A stretch of DNA of 47,126 nt from Bradyrhizobium sp. C9 (lineage in GTDB: Bacteria > Pseudomonadota > Alphaproteobacteria > Rhizobiales > Xanthobacteraceae), in assembly GCF_002532045.1 (NCBI RefSeq), contig NZ_NWTG01000041.1, forward strand, positions 1 through 47,126, written 5' to 3'. Below the pieces are notes generated by a model. It saw nothing but the letters and a program-made list of their open reading frames with translations. It was not told the DNA's origin and ran no database searches. Positions 17,605-25,460 of the stretch are shown here, one piece after another (positions within the stretch are counted from its first letter, which is position 1; each line of letters begins with the position of its first letter). The position numbers were made by a program, and so were the translations under genes.

Positions 17605-19976
17605 GCCGGCAACCCTTCCGCCAGTTCGGGCGCCTTCGCCTTGCGACGCTCGGCTGCAGCCTGGATGGCCTCGAGGACGCGCCGTGGCGTCATCGGTGTG
17701 TGCAAGACCTGGGCACCGAGAGGCCGCAAGGCGTCGTTGACCGCATTGCCGATTGCTCCCGGAGGCGCAATGGCGCCGCCCTCGCCGATGCCTTTGACGC
17801 CGAACTCGGTATACGGCGCCAACGTCTCCATATGGCCAAGCTTGGGCGCCGGCACCTCGGTCGGGCCCGGCAGCAGATAGTCGGCAAAGGTCGATGCGAG
17901 CGGCTGCCCCGACGTATCAAAGTTCATCTCTTCATACATTGCGGTGCCGATGCCCTGCGCCAGCCCGCCATAGATTTGCCCGTCGACAACCATGGGGTTG
18001 ATCAGCTGACCGCCGTCTTCGACGACCACGTAGTCGATCAGCTCGATATCGCCCAGCTCCGGATCGACGGCGACCACCGCGATATGGGTCGCATAGCTGA
18101 ACGTGCCGGAATCACGCGCCGGCTTGTAACCGATGGTGACCTCCAGGCCCCTCGGATCGACGGTTGCCGGCAGATCCTGCGGCCTGCGATACCAGGTGTG
18201 CGCGATTTCATCGATCTTCACGCTGTTGGACGGACCAACGACCGCGCCGTTCTCGAGCTTGACGTTCTCGATTTCGGTCTGCAGCAGATGCGCGCCAATG
18301 CCCTTGACGAGCTTGGCGAGTTCACGCGAGGCGGTCGCAACCGCGCCGCCGGACATCACCGCGCAGCGCGATCCCCAGCTACCCGTCGAGTAAGGCGTGT
18401 ACTCGGTGTCGCCGTGAACCAGCTTGATGCGCGCGATGTCGATGCCAAGGATCTCGTGTGCGACCTGCGGAAGCGTGGTCTCCATGCTTTGACCATGCGA
18501 ATGCGCGCCGATGCGCAGCTCGAGGCCTCCGTCGGGGGTCATACGGGCGGTTGCCTGTTCGTGCCCGGGAACCATCGGGATGCCCCAGCCTGCGTAGACC
18601 GACGTGCCGTGCGCGCCCTGCTCGCAATAGACGGATAGACCGACCCCGATCAACCGACCGTCCGGCTCGCCCTTTTTCTGGCGTGCGCGGAGAGCGGCCA
18701 GATCGATCTTTGCCAGAGCCTGCCGCAACGATTCCGGATAATTTCCGCTGTCGAAATGCTTCTTCGTGATGTTGTCGAACGGCATCTGCTCCGGCCGCAC
18801 CAAATTCTTGAGCCTCACCTCGTAGGGCTCAAGACCGCATTCGTGTGCGATCGCGTCCATCATCAGTTCGATCGCATAGCAAACGCCGGTTCGGGCAACG
18901 CCGCGGTAAGGCAGGATCGGGCACTTGTTGGTGGACACCGACCAGGTGCGGCAGCGATAGGATGGGAAATCATACGGGCCAGGCAGGATGCTGGCGATCT
19001 GCGCTGCCTCGAGACAGGCCGAGAACGGATAGGACGAATAGGCGCCGGAATCGACCGAGGCCTCGCACTCGACACCGCGCAGTTTCCCGTCGCGATCGGC
19101 ATAGACGGTGATGTTATAGTGATGCTCGCGACAATTCGCGCCTGCCGTCAAATGCTCACGGCGATCCTCGATCCAGCGCACCGGATAGCCGCAGCGCATG
19201 GCGAGCCAGCCGAGGCAAACATCCTCCGTCAGCACGATACCCTTGTAGCCGAAGCCGCCGCCGACATCGGGCGAGACGATACGGATCTTCAGCTGCTCGA
19301 GATTGAGGCACTCCGACAGGCCGTTGCGCACGATGTGCGGTTGCTGATTGCCGGTGTAGAGGACGAGCTGGTCCATCCGCTTGTGCCAGACCGCAACCGT
19401 GCCGCGGCCTTCCATCGGCGCCATGCTCTGCCGCGCGGTCGATATCTCGCGCGTGATCTTGATCGGGGCGTCGTAGGCCGCTTCCATGTTGATGTCGACG
19501 AACGTCTCGAGGAAGACGTTGTCGCCCCACTCCTCGTGCACCAGGGCCGAGTCCGGACGTCGCGCCAGCAGCATGTCATGCACGGCCGGCAATTCCTCGA
19601 AATCGACTTCGACCGCAGCCGCAATGTCCTCGGCTTCCGCGCGGGTATCGGCGACGCACATCGCGATCAATTCGCCGACCTGACGGACCTTCTCGAATGC
19701 GAGGATCGGCTGATCGGAGGGCTTGAAGCCCGGCAGTCCGGACACCGCGCGAATCGGACGCGTATCGGCTGCGATATCCGACGCAATGAAGACGCTGCTG
19801 CGGAGATGCGGCGGGATGCGGATATCCCTGATCCGCGCATGTGCAAGCGGACTACGGACGAACGCGACGTCGCGCATGCCGGGCAAGCGAATATCGCCGA
19901 CATATTCGCCTCGTCCGCGGAGAAAGCGATCATCTTCCTTTCGGGGAACGGAAGCTCCAACGCCCTGCCTTGCCAC
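17601..19976 (-). CDS. Molybdenum hydroxylase large subunit (xanthine dehydrogenase/CoxL family, not CO-type)
   Basis: Molybdopterin-binding catalytic subunit, 791 residues. N-terminal VPRKEDDRFLRGRGEYVGDI, the DVGGGFGYKG loop (about residue 240), and the C-terminal active-site GVKGIGEGGAIAPPGAI with the catalytic glutamate are present. The active-site loop reads ILPYRGVARTG. It lacks the AYRCSFR of true form I CO dehydrogenase and also differs from the AYRGAGR of form II enzymes. It is therefore expected to hydroxylate an organic substrate, often a carbon next to nitrogen in a heterocycle. The GTG start at 19976 has AGGGGAG upstream. First gene of its operon. Confidence 0.93.
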   Translation of the reverse strand: MARQGVGASVPRKEDDRFLRGRGEYVGDIRLPGMRDVAFVRSPLAHARIRDIRIPPHLRSSVFIASDIAADTRPIRAVSGLPGFKPSDQPILAFEKVRQVGELIAMCVADTRAEAEDIAAAVEVDFEELPAVHDMLLARRPDSALVHEEWGDNVFLETFVDINMEAAYDAPIKITREISTARQSMAPMEGRGTVAVWHKRMDQLVLYTGNQQPHIVRNGLSECLNLEQLKIRIVSPDVGGGFGYKGIVLTEDVCLGWLAMRCGYPVRWIEDRREHLTAGANCREHHYNITVYADRDGKLRGVECEASVDSGAYSSYPFSACLEAAQIASILPGPYDFPSYRCRTWSVSTNKCPILPYRGVARTGVCYAIELMMDAIAHECGLEPYEVRLKNLVRPEQMPFDNITKKHFDSGNYPESLRQALAKIDLAALRARQKKGEPDGRLIGVGLSVYCEQGAHGTSVYAGWGIPMVPGHEQATARMTPDGGLELRIGAHSHGQSMETTLPQVAHEILGIDIARIKLVHGDTEYTPYSTGSWGSRCAVMSGGAVATASRELAKLVKGIGAHLLQTEIENVKLENGAVVGPSNSVKIDEIAHTWYRRPQDLPATVDPRGLEVTIGYKPARDSGTFSYATHIAVVAVDPELGDIELIDYVVVEDGGQLINPMVVDGQIYGGLAQGIGTAMYEEMNFDTSGQPLASTFADYLLPGPTEVPAPKLGHMETLAPYTEFGVKGIGEGGAIAPPGAIGNAVNDALRPLGAQVLHTPMTPRRVLEAIQAAAERRKAKAPELAEGLPA

Positions 19977-20035
19977 TCCGTCTCCCCTCTTGTCGTCGGT
20001 GTCCGGGCGATCGGCAGCTCGAACACAAATTCATT

Positions 20036-20053
20036 CTATTATCGCAAAGATAG
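20036..20053 (-). promoter_or_regulatory. CTATT-N8-GATAG operator over the molybdenum hydroxylase promoter
   Basis: Plus-strand CTATTATCGCAAAGATAG lies 60-77 bases before the large-subunit start. On the minus strand it contains a -10-like GATAAT (20043-20038); no good -35 is visible at the right distance. The position, overlapping the likely -10, and the CTATY/GATAG half-sites match the other operator copies. The rest of the 19977-20130 stretch shows nothing else definite. Confidence 0.55.
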
Positions 20054-20130
20054 CATCACTACGATTGAGCGTCGAGTCTCGAGAACCCTCCCGCGTGCGA
20101 CAATAGCGAGTTCGCACCACCGACGCCGCC

Positions 20131-20163
20131 AAAAAAGGAGGGGCCCAAACCATGGGCCCCTCC
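20131..20163 (-). terminator. Intrinsic terminator of the CoA-transferase/LLM/M20 operon
   Basis: A ten-bp perfect GC-rich stem (GGAGGGGCCC / GGGCCCCTCC) with loop AAACCAT, followed on the minus strand by six T residues (the AAAAAA at 20131-20136). It begins 20 bases after the M20 gene stop. This is a textbook Rho-independent terminator and marks the end of that operon; it also insulates the molybdenum hydroxylase promoter next to it. Confidence 0.88.
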
Positions 20164-20183
20164 TGGATCGATCCGGCCCTTGA

Positions 20184-21461
20184 TCACTTGGCTGGGGCGG
20201 AATTGCACCAGTCGTGGATGCTGAGCGCCATGACCTTGATGGCCGTCAGGTAATCATCGATCGAGACATACTCGTCGTTCGCATGCATGACCGCCGTCGA
20301 ACCGGGTCCGAAGATCACGGTCGGCGTATTCGCGTACTTGTTCAAGAACCGCGTATCCGCCGCACCCTGGCGCCCCGAGATCGTCGGCTTCTTGCCGGTC
20401 ACTTCAGTATAGACATCGCAGACGGTCTGCACGATCGGATGCTGGACCGGAATCTCGGAAGCCTCGGCGTCGTAGCCGACGAACTTCACCACGGGCGGAT
20501 GGTCCTTCATCCAGGGATCCTGAGCCGCAACCTCGGCGATCTTCTTGACGAGGCTCTGCTTGACGCCCTCGTGGTCCTCGCTCGGCACCGTACCGATCGA
20601 TCCCTTCAGTACGGCGCTCGCCGGGAAGGCGCTCGGATAGTTGCCGGCCTGGAAGCTGCCGATGATACAGGGCAAGGAGTCGATGGCGCTCGGGTAGAGC
20701 GCGTGCTTGACGGTCGCCACGCGCTCGTCTTCCAGCTCCTGCACGGCTTTCACGATCTTGTTGCCGAGCTCGATGGCGCTGATGCCGAGGTAGCGCTGCT
20801 GGATACCGGCGGGCTTGCCTTCGATGTCGATCTGGAACCAGATGCGCCCGATGCAGGCCGGCTGCACGAACAGGTCGCTGGTCTCGCCGGAAATACCGGC
20901 GTCCGCCTTGTAACCGCGGATGACGGTGTCGAGCGTGCCGTGTCCGCTGACTTCCTCGTCGATGACGATGTTGATCATCACATCGCCCTTCGGAGTGAGC
21001 CCAAGCTCCTTCAGGTACTGGACCGCGAGCACGTGACTGGCGACACCGCTCTTCATGTCGCACGAACCGCGACCGTAGATGCGCCCGTTCTTGATCGAAG
21101 CCGACCACGGATTGTCGCTCCATCCCTCGCCGTTGCCGACGGGGATCACGTCGGTATGACCGTTGAGAAGCAGCGAGCGGCCGCCGCCGGTGCCCTTCAG
21201 GGTCGCAACGATGTTGGGACGATTCTCGTAGCCGCGGTCGACCGGGCGATAGCCGGGATGTTTCTTCAGCTCGTCCCAATTGGTCTCCCACATGTCGACC
21301 TCAAGACCGACCTCGGTCAGGTAGCCGTGCATGTGTTTCTGGATCGCGGCTTCGTCGCCGGTCACGCTCGGGATCGCGACCATATCCTGGAGGAACTTGA
21401 TCGCGTGATCTTTCGAAGCGTCGACCTTGTCGATGATCTTCTTGCGTACGGGGTCAGTCAT
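20184..21461 (-). CDS. M20 family metallohydrolase (ArgE/DapE/ACY1 type)
   Basis: A 425-residue di-zinc amidohydrolase that probably removes an acyl or carbamoyl group from an amino acid derivative in the cytoplasm. Metal-site motifs are LLLNGHTDVIPVG (about residue 92), GRGSCDMKSGVASHVLA (about 133), the catalytic IDEEVSGHGT (about 168) and a C-terminal HANDEYVSIDDY. A lid domain lies between. No signal peptide is seen. The ATG at 21461 is 35 bases after the LLM gene, so the two are in one operon with the CoA-transferase genes; a terminator follows. Its place in the island suggests hydrolysis of an N-acyl intermediate, but the substrate is unknown. Confidence 0.88.
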   Translation of the reverse strand: MTDPVRKKIIDKVDASKDHAIKFLQDMVAIPSVTGDEAAIQKHMHGYLTEVGLEVDMWETNWDELKKHPGYRPVDRGYENRPNIVATLKGTGGGRSLLLNGHTDVIPVGNGEGWSDNPWSASIKNGRIYGRGSCDMKSGVASHVLAVQYLKELGLTPKGDVMINIVIDEEVSGHGTLDTVIRGYKADAGISGETSDLFVQPACIGRIWFQIDIEGKPAGIQQRYLGISAIELGNKIVKAVQELEDERVATVKHALYPSAIDSLPCIIGSFQAGNYPSAFPASAVLKGSIGTVPSEDHEGVKQSLVKKIAEVAAQDPWMKDHPPVVKFVGYDAEASEIPVQHPIVQTVCDVYTEVTGKKPTISGRQGAADTRFLNKYANTPTVIFGPGSTAVMHANDEYVSIDDYLTAIKVMALSIHDWCNSAPAK

Positions 21462-21496
21462 CTGCTTGTCGCCTGTGTTGAGCGTTTCTGGGTTGG

Positions 21497-22450
21497 TTAC
21501 TTGGCGCGCAGGCGCGGGATGATCTCACGCGCGATGGTTTCGACCTGGTCCGCCTGATACTTGTACGGGACGAAGATGATCTTCTGGACGCCCAGCGCAA
21601 TGTGCTCGCGCAGCTGGGCGACGCACTCGTCGACCGAACCCATGATGGCGCTCTCGCGGCTGCAATCGCTGTGAGCCGGGAAATCCCACTCCTTGTTGAG
21701 CCAGTCCATCATGTCGGCTTCGACCGCCTGCCGCGATTTGCCGATCATGATCGGCAATTGCGAGGCGTTCTTCAAAGTCGACGGATCCTTACCGCCCTCC
21801 TTGGCGAAGTTGATGATCTTGTCCCACGACTTCTTGAAGTCGGCGGGACGATAGAAGTAGGTCAGCCAGCCGTCCCCGTTCAGTGCGGCGCGCTTCAGCA
21901 CGGGATCGGCGTATCCGCCGATCAGCAGCGGAATTTGCGGCTGCGCCGGCTTGGGGTACATCACGGCCTTGGAAATGTTGTGGCGCATGTATTCGCCCGA
22001 GACCGACTCTTCGGTCCACAGCCGGCGCATGATCTCGAGATTTTCATCCATGATCTTGCCGCGCTTCTCGAAGGGAATGCCGAGCGCGTCGAACTCGCGC
22101 TTGTACCATCCGGACGCCATGCCCATGATCAGGCGGCCCTCGGACAGCTGATCCATGCTCGAGAGCTGCTTGGCAAGCGCCACCGCGTTGCGGAGCGGCA
22201 GCACCAGGATGCCGGTGCCCATCTTGATCCGCTTGGTGCGCGCGGCGATGCCCGTCAGCGTCGTCAGGGAATCGATGATCGGGAAGTTCGGATCCACGCC
22301 GAGAAGCATGTGATCCCAGACCCAGACCGAATCGTAGCCGAGTTCCTCGACCCGAACGCCATACTCGACGAGCGCCCGGGCGTTGGGCATTTCGGGATAA
22401 GCGGTGAAGTTGCGCGCGGCAATACCAAACGTGTTGGCGAGCGTGGTCAT
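21497..22450 (-). CDS. LLM-class (luciferase-like) oxidoreductase, probably F420-dependent
   Basis: A 317-residue TIM-barrel protein of the bacterial-luciferase superfamily. It has VEYGVRVEELGYDSVWVWDH (about 26-45), LVLPLRNAVALAKQLSSMDQ (about 80-100), GRLIMGMASGWYKREFDALG and the GGYADPVLKRAAL segment near residue 180. Members with this layout use either FMN or F420 and annotation alone cannot tell them apart. The co-regulated F420 synthesis operon and F420:NADP oxidoreductase make F420 the likely cofactor here. I prefer the ATG at 22450 with GGAG upstream over a TTG one codon earlier. It lies between the CoA-transferase beta subunit and the M20 hydrolase genes. Confidence 0.87.
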   Translation of the reverse strand: MTTLANTFGIAARNFTAYPEMPNARALVEYGVRVEELGYDSVWVWDHMLLGVDPNFPIIDSLTTLTGIAARTKRIKMGTGILVLPLRNAVALAKQLSSMDQLSEGRLIMGMASGWYKREFDALGIPFEKRGKIMDENLEIMRRLWTEESVSGEYMRHNISKAVMYPKPAQPQIPLLIGGYADPVLKRAALNGDGWLTYFYRPADFKKSWDKIINFAKEGGKDPSTLKNASQLPIMIGKSRQAVEADMMDWLNKEWDFPAHSDCSRESAIMGSVDECVAQLREHIALGVQKIIFVPYKYQADQVETIAREIIPRLRAK

Positions 22451-22477
22451 CAATAGATCTCCGGACTTGGTGTAGCT

Positions 22478-23248
22478 TTAAGCGGTGAAGAGACGGTCGG
22501 GATCGAGCATCCGCAGCGTCTCGAGTTCGTGATCGGTCGGCGGCGACGTGACGTGGAGCTTCTCGTCGAAGTCGAGCCTGAAGCCGGTATTGTCCTGCAC
22601 TTCCTCGCGGTTGACGCCGGGATTGAGCGCCAGCACCTTGATGCGCCGGGTCCTGTCATCGAAGCCGAACACGGCGAGTTCGGTAATCACGCGCCACATG
22701 CCGCCGCTGGGCAGGCCGGAATCGCGCCGGCTGGTACCGCCGCGGATGAACCCGGGGCTGGTGATGAAGTCGACCTTTTCGACGAAGCGCCGCTTCTCGT
22801 GCTTCATCGCGACGATCATGTTGGTCAGGCTGGAGATGTCGTTGCCGCCGCCGGTACCCGGCAGGCGCGTCTTCGGCTTCGCCGGATCGCCGATGAACGA
22901 CGAGTTCAGATTGCCGAACTGATCGATCTGGGCGCCGCCCATGAAACCGACATCGACGTAACCGCGCTGGAGCAGCAGCAAGACATCGGCGCTGCCGAGG
23001 ACCATGTTGGCGCGCTTGGTGCAGCGCTGGTCGTTGGTCGACGGCGGCAGTTTGCCCGGCTCGACGAAGGCGCCGACCACGCCGCCCTCGAACAGGATGG
23101 TCAGGGCCGGACAGCGGGTGCGCTGGGCCAGGGTTGCAGCGAGCAGCGGCACGCCGATGCCGGCGAAGACCACCTGCCCGTCCTGCAGCTGGCGCGCGCT
23201 CAAGATCGCGAGGATTTCGCTTGCGGTGTAGCGCTGCGCCTCAGTCAT
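22478..23248 (-). CDS. CoA-transferase family subunit beta
   Basis: A 256-residue class I CoA-transferase-fold protein. TASEILAILSARQLQDGQVV opens the fold, and LTILFEGGVVGAF (about residues 45-58) holds the glutamate expected at the catalytic position. RGYVDVGFMGGAQIDQFGN and LPGTGGGNDISSL follow. It resembles glutaconate CoA-transferase beta and the IpdB subunit of actinobacterial steroid ring hydrolase; those two cannot be separated by eye. The start at 23248 (MTEAQRYT) overlaps the alpha gene by eight bases. It probably transfers CoA to, or hydrolyses a ring in, a carboxylic acid from the island's pathway. Confidence 0.87.
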   Translation of the reverse strand: MTEAQRYTASEILAILSARQLQDGQVVFAGIGVPLLAATLAQRTRCPALTILFEGGVVGAFVEPGKLPPSTNDQRCTKRANMVLGSADVLLLLQRGYVDVGFMGGAQIDQFGNLNSSFIGDPAKPKTRLPGTGGGNDISSLTNMIVAMKHEKRRFVEKVDFITSPGFIRGGTSRRDSGLPSGGMWRVITELAVFGFDDRTRRIKVLALNPGVNREEVQDNTGFRLDFDEKLHVTSPPTDHELETLRMLDPDRLFTA

Positions 23249-24206
23249 TATAGATGCTCCTGCCCTTCTGCGTTGCCTCCAACACCTCATCCATGCCGAT
23301 CAGCGAGAGATATTCGTTCCAGGATTTCGGGCTGTAGAAATAGCGGTCGAGATATTCCTGCATGCCCTTCACGGGATCCGCGTTGACCTGCGTGACATAG
23401 GCTTCCATGTGCCGCATCATCGGCTCATAGAGGCCGTAGCACTCGTGCGGCGCCGATCCGTAGGGAACCTCGACCACCGCGTCGACGCAGAAGAACGGGA
23501 TCTTCGTCTGGTCCGGCGCGCGGCGGATCTGGTCGTTCGAGACGATCCGCTCGGTCGTGAGGATCACGCTGTTGGCAGCCAGCGCGAGATCGATGTCCAT
23601 GAATTGCAGGCCGTCGATCTGGGCATTGCCGTAGGGGTCGCAGCGCTGGACGTGGATCAGCGCGACGTCGGGGTTGAGCGCAGGAACCAGCAGCAGCTTC
23701 TCGCCGGTGAACGGACAATCGATCTGCTTGGCTTCGGGACGCTGGCCGACGATATCCGACCCCAGCATGGCGCGGGTCGGCAGGAACGGAACGCCCATGC
23801 CGCCAGCGCGAAAGCGCATGCCGACGGCCATATGGCTCCATTCCTCATAGCGCTTGCCGCCATTCTCCACGTGATGCCGCATCACCTTGGACAAGCCCCA
23901 GAGAATCCCCTGGGCGAACCAGCTGGTGACGACGTGGTTCGCGATCCCGGATCCGAACACGAGGTCGCCGTCCGTCGAGACGATGCAGCGCGAAATCGAA
24001 AGATCCTTGCGATGCTGGCGGATCAGCTCCCAGAGCATCGCCATCGGCGTGCGGGACATGGTCGACCCGCCAATACCCACCTTCATGCCGTCTTGGACGA
24101 AGCCTGCCGCTTCCTCGAGCGACACCACCTTTTCGCGCAGGCTGCGGTCGCGCTGCGCCATCTTCTCTCTGAGCCGCGTGTACGGCTCCACCAGGGTATC
24201 CGGCAA
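23241..24206 (-). CDS. CoA-transferase family subunit alpha
   Basis: A 321-residue partner of the beta subunit. KVVSLEEAAGFVQDGMKVGI opens the domain, GGSTMSRTPMAMLWELIRQ carries the oxyanion-loop region, and ALNPDVALIHVQRCDPYGNA is a typical CoA-transferase segment. The start is a TTG at 24206, fixed by a near-perfect AAGGAGG six bases upstream; the ATG inside GGAGGATG is in the wrong frame. It is the first gene of the operon alpha-beta-LLM-M20. A long C-terminal part (EYLDRYFYSPKSWNEYLSLI) also occurs in IpdA-like and glutaconate-transferase-like proteins. Confidence 0.88.
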   Translation of the reverse strand: MPDTLVEPYTRLREKMAQRDRSLREKVVSLEEAAGFVQDGMKVGIGGSTMSRTPMAMLWELIRQHRKDLSISRCIVSTDGDLVFGSGIANHVVTSWFAQGILWGLSKVMRHHVENGGKRYEEWSHMAVGMRFRAGGMGVPFLPTRAMLGSDIVGQRPEAKQIDCPFTGEKLLLVPALNPDVALIHVQRCDPYGNAQIDGLQFMDIDLALAANSVILTTERIVSNDQIRRAPDQTKIPFFCVDAVVEVPYGSAPHECYGLYEPMMRHMEAYVTQVNADPVKGMQEYLDRYFYSPKSWNEYLSLIGMDEVLEATQKGRSIYND

Positions 24207-24274
24207 AACATCCTCCTTGTCGGCAACCGGCAGCGGCTGAGGAGCGAACCGCAGGCCCTTCCTGCCAATTGGAC

Positions 24275-24305
24275 CTATCGTACTAATGTTAGTCCCATAC
24301 GTCTA
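24275..24305 (-). promoter_or_regulatory. CoA-transferase operon promoter with CTAAC-N8-GATAG operator
   Basis: Leftward -35 TAGACG (24305-24300), 17-base spacer, -10 TACGAT (24282-24277). The 18-bp motif CTAACATTAGTACGATAG on the minus strand (24292-24275) overlaps the spacer and the -10. Its first 17 bases equal those of the pxpA-like site at 15 positions, including the central ATTAGTACGA. The start codon lies about 70 bases downstream. This is the best pair of evidence that the two operons share a regulator. Confidence 0.65.
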
Positions 24306-24461
24306 GCAGAATTTTTGCGACGACCATCGTGATGGATTCAGCTGGAGCGCTTGAAAGACGCCACGGCATCATTTGTGCCGCTTGGCGATAGCAGGCCTTG
24401 TCAGGCGAGCATAATGACCATGAACCCATAGATAGGATGTCCCGCCAAACATCACGGTGCT

Positions 24462-24477
24462 TGGCACAAATCATGCT
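24462..24477 (+). promoter_or_regulatory. Sigma-54 (RpoN) -24/-12 promoter-like site upstream of the formamidase gene
   Basis: TGGCAC (24462-24467) and TGCT (24474-24477) have the exact -24/-12 spacing of RpoN promoters (GG at 24463, GC at 24475, 12 bases apart). The match to TGGCACG-N4-TTGC is good, with two mismatches. It lies about 150 bases before the formamidase start. Nitrogen-limitation control through RpoN would make sense for an ammonia-releasing enzyme. No NtrC site was identified. The remainder of the 24307-24625 gap holds no recognisable gene. Confidence 0.55.
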
Positions 24478-24496
24478 TATGCAAATCATGCTTATG
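24467..24496 (+). repeat. Perfect 15-bp tandem duplication
   Basis: CAAATCATGCTTATG occurs twice without a gap (24467-24481 and 24482-24496). The first copy contains the -12 element of the sigma-54-like promoter; the second lies where transcription would start. Only the first copy has the TGG needed for a -24 element, so the duplication does not create a second promoter. Confidence 0.85.
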
Positions 24497-24625
24497 AGCG
24501 AGGCGGCACTTTCGAAAGCGTCGGCATGGGGCGCCTGTTCGACAACGATCACTCGGCTGCCACCGCCGCGTGGTGCGGCAACGAGCGCAGAGGCGTCAAC
24601 AAGAACCAATAAGAAAGGATGGACC

Positions 24626-25402
24626 GTGGAGCATTATCTTACCTCGACACCAGATCATCTTCATTGGGGACTGGGGGATGATCGGCTCAATCCCGTCATC
24701 AGAATTGCCTCGGGTGATCGGGTGACGATCGAAACGCTATCGGCCGAGCCGGATGAAGCACTCGATCACGTGAGCGATCTGGTCGAGCCGCATGGTTACA
24801 GCGACACCCTCGCGCCCCACGCAGCCGCACCGCGGCTATTGACCGGACCGATCCATATCGAGGGCGCCGAACCGGGTGACGTGCTCGAGGTTCATGTCCT
24901 CGATGTCCGGCTGCGATCGGATTGGGGTTGGAACATGAGGGCTCCGACGAGCGCTGCATCATTGGACTTCTGCTGCCGGCATGTCCCGCTCGATCGTACA
25001 CGCAATATCGCGCACCTGCCCTGGGGACGGGAGCTGAGGTTATCGCCGTGCTTTGGCAACCTTGGTGTCGCGCCGCCGGCGAACTGGGACCCCCGCAAGC
25101 CGAACGAAGCGAATGGTTTCAGCGGGCGCATCGACAACAGGGATCTCGGCGTCGGATGCACCGCCTATTTGCCAGTTTTCGTCGCAGGCGCATTGTTCTC
25201 GGCGGGGCATGGCCACGCGCTGCTCGACGATGGAAATGCGCAGCTCTCCGCCATCGAAACGGCACTCGCCGGCACGTTCGAGTTTCACATTCGCCGCAAT
25301 CTGCATCTTGCGACCCCGCGGGTCGAGACCGCATCCGCGTCGGTCGGCTCATCGATCGTCAATACGCATGCACCGCAAGGCCGCGGCCGCCGCACGAACT
25401 AG
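24626..25402 (+). CDS. Acetamidase/formamidase family protein, C-terminally short
   Basis: A 258-residue member of the FmdA/AmdA family, which hydrolyses short amides to acid plus ammonia. Recognisable parts are WGLGDDRLNPVIRIASGDRV, GPIHIEGAEPGDVLEVHVLD (about residues 73-92), RELRLSPCFGNLGVAP and the GCTAYLPVFVAGALFSAGHG metal/active-site region (about 175-194). Family members are usually 300 residues or more; after TPRVETAS the expected C-terminal helices are absent in all three frames and the protein ends in THAPQGRGRRTN. It may be inactive or a divergent short form. The start is a GTG with AAAGGA upstream. It converges on the TRAP gene. Confidence 0.8.
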   Translation: MEHYLTSTPDHLHWGLGDDRLNPVIRIASGDRVTIETLSAEPDEALDHVSDLVEPHGYSDTLAPHAAAPRLLTGPIHIEGAEPGDVLEVHVLDVRLRSDWGWNMRAPTSAASLDFCCRHVPLDRTRNIAHLPWGRELRLSPCFGNLGVAPPANWDPRKPNEANGFSGRIDNRDLGVGCTAYLPVFVAGALFSAGHGHALLDDGNAQLSAIETALAGTFEFHIRRNLHLATPRVETASASVGSSIVNTHAPQGRGRRTN

Positions 25403-25460
25403 TGCTGCGCGCCGCGCACAGCGCCTTGGCTCATCGCCAGCAGCGCAATGACACCACCGA

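Noticed and set aside
15548..19976. Aerobic carbon monoxide dehydrogenase (coxMSL) for CO oxidation
   Set aside because: The subunit order and CoxG domain resemble cox genes, but the large subunit lacks the AYRCSFR loop and its cysteine. The island context is nitrogen-compound catabolism.
22478..24206. Steroid-ring hydrolase IpdAB
   Set aside because: The two subunits resemble IpdA/IpdB, but no other steroid catabolic gene is present, and glutaconate-type CoA-transferases look equally similar. I kept the general family name.
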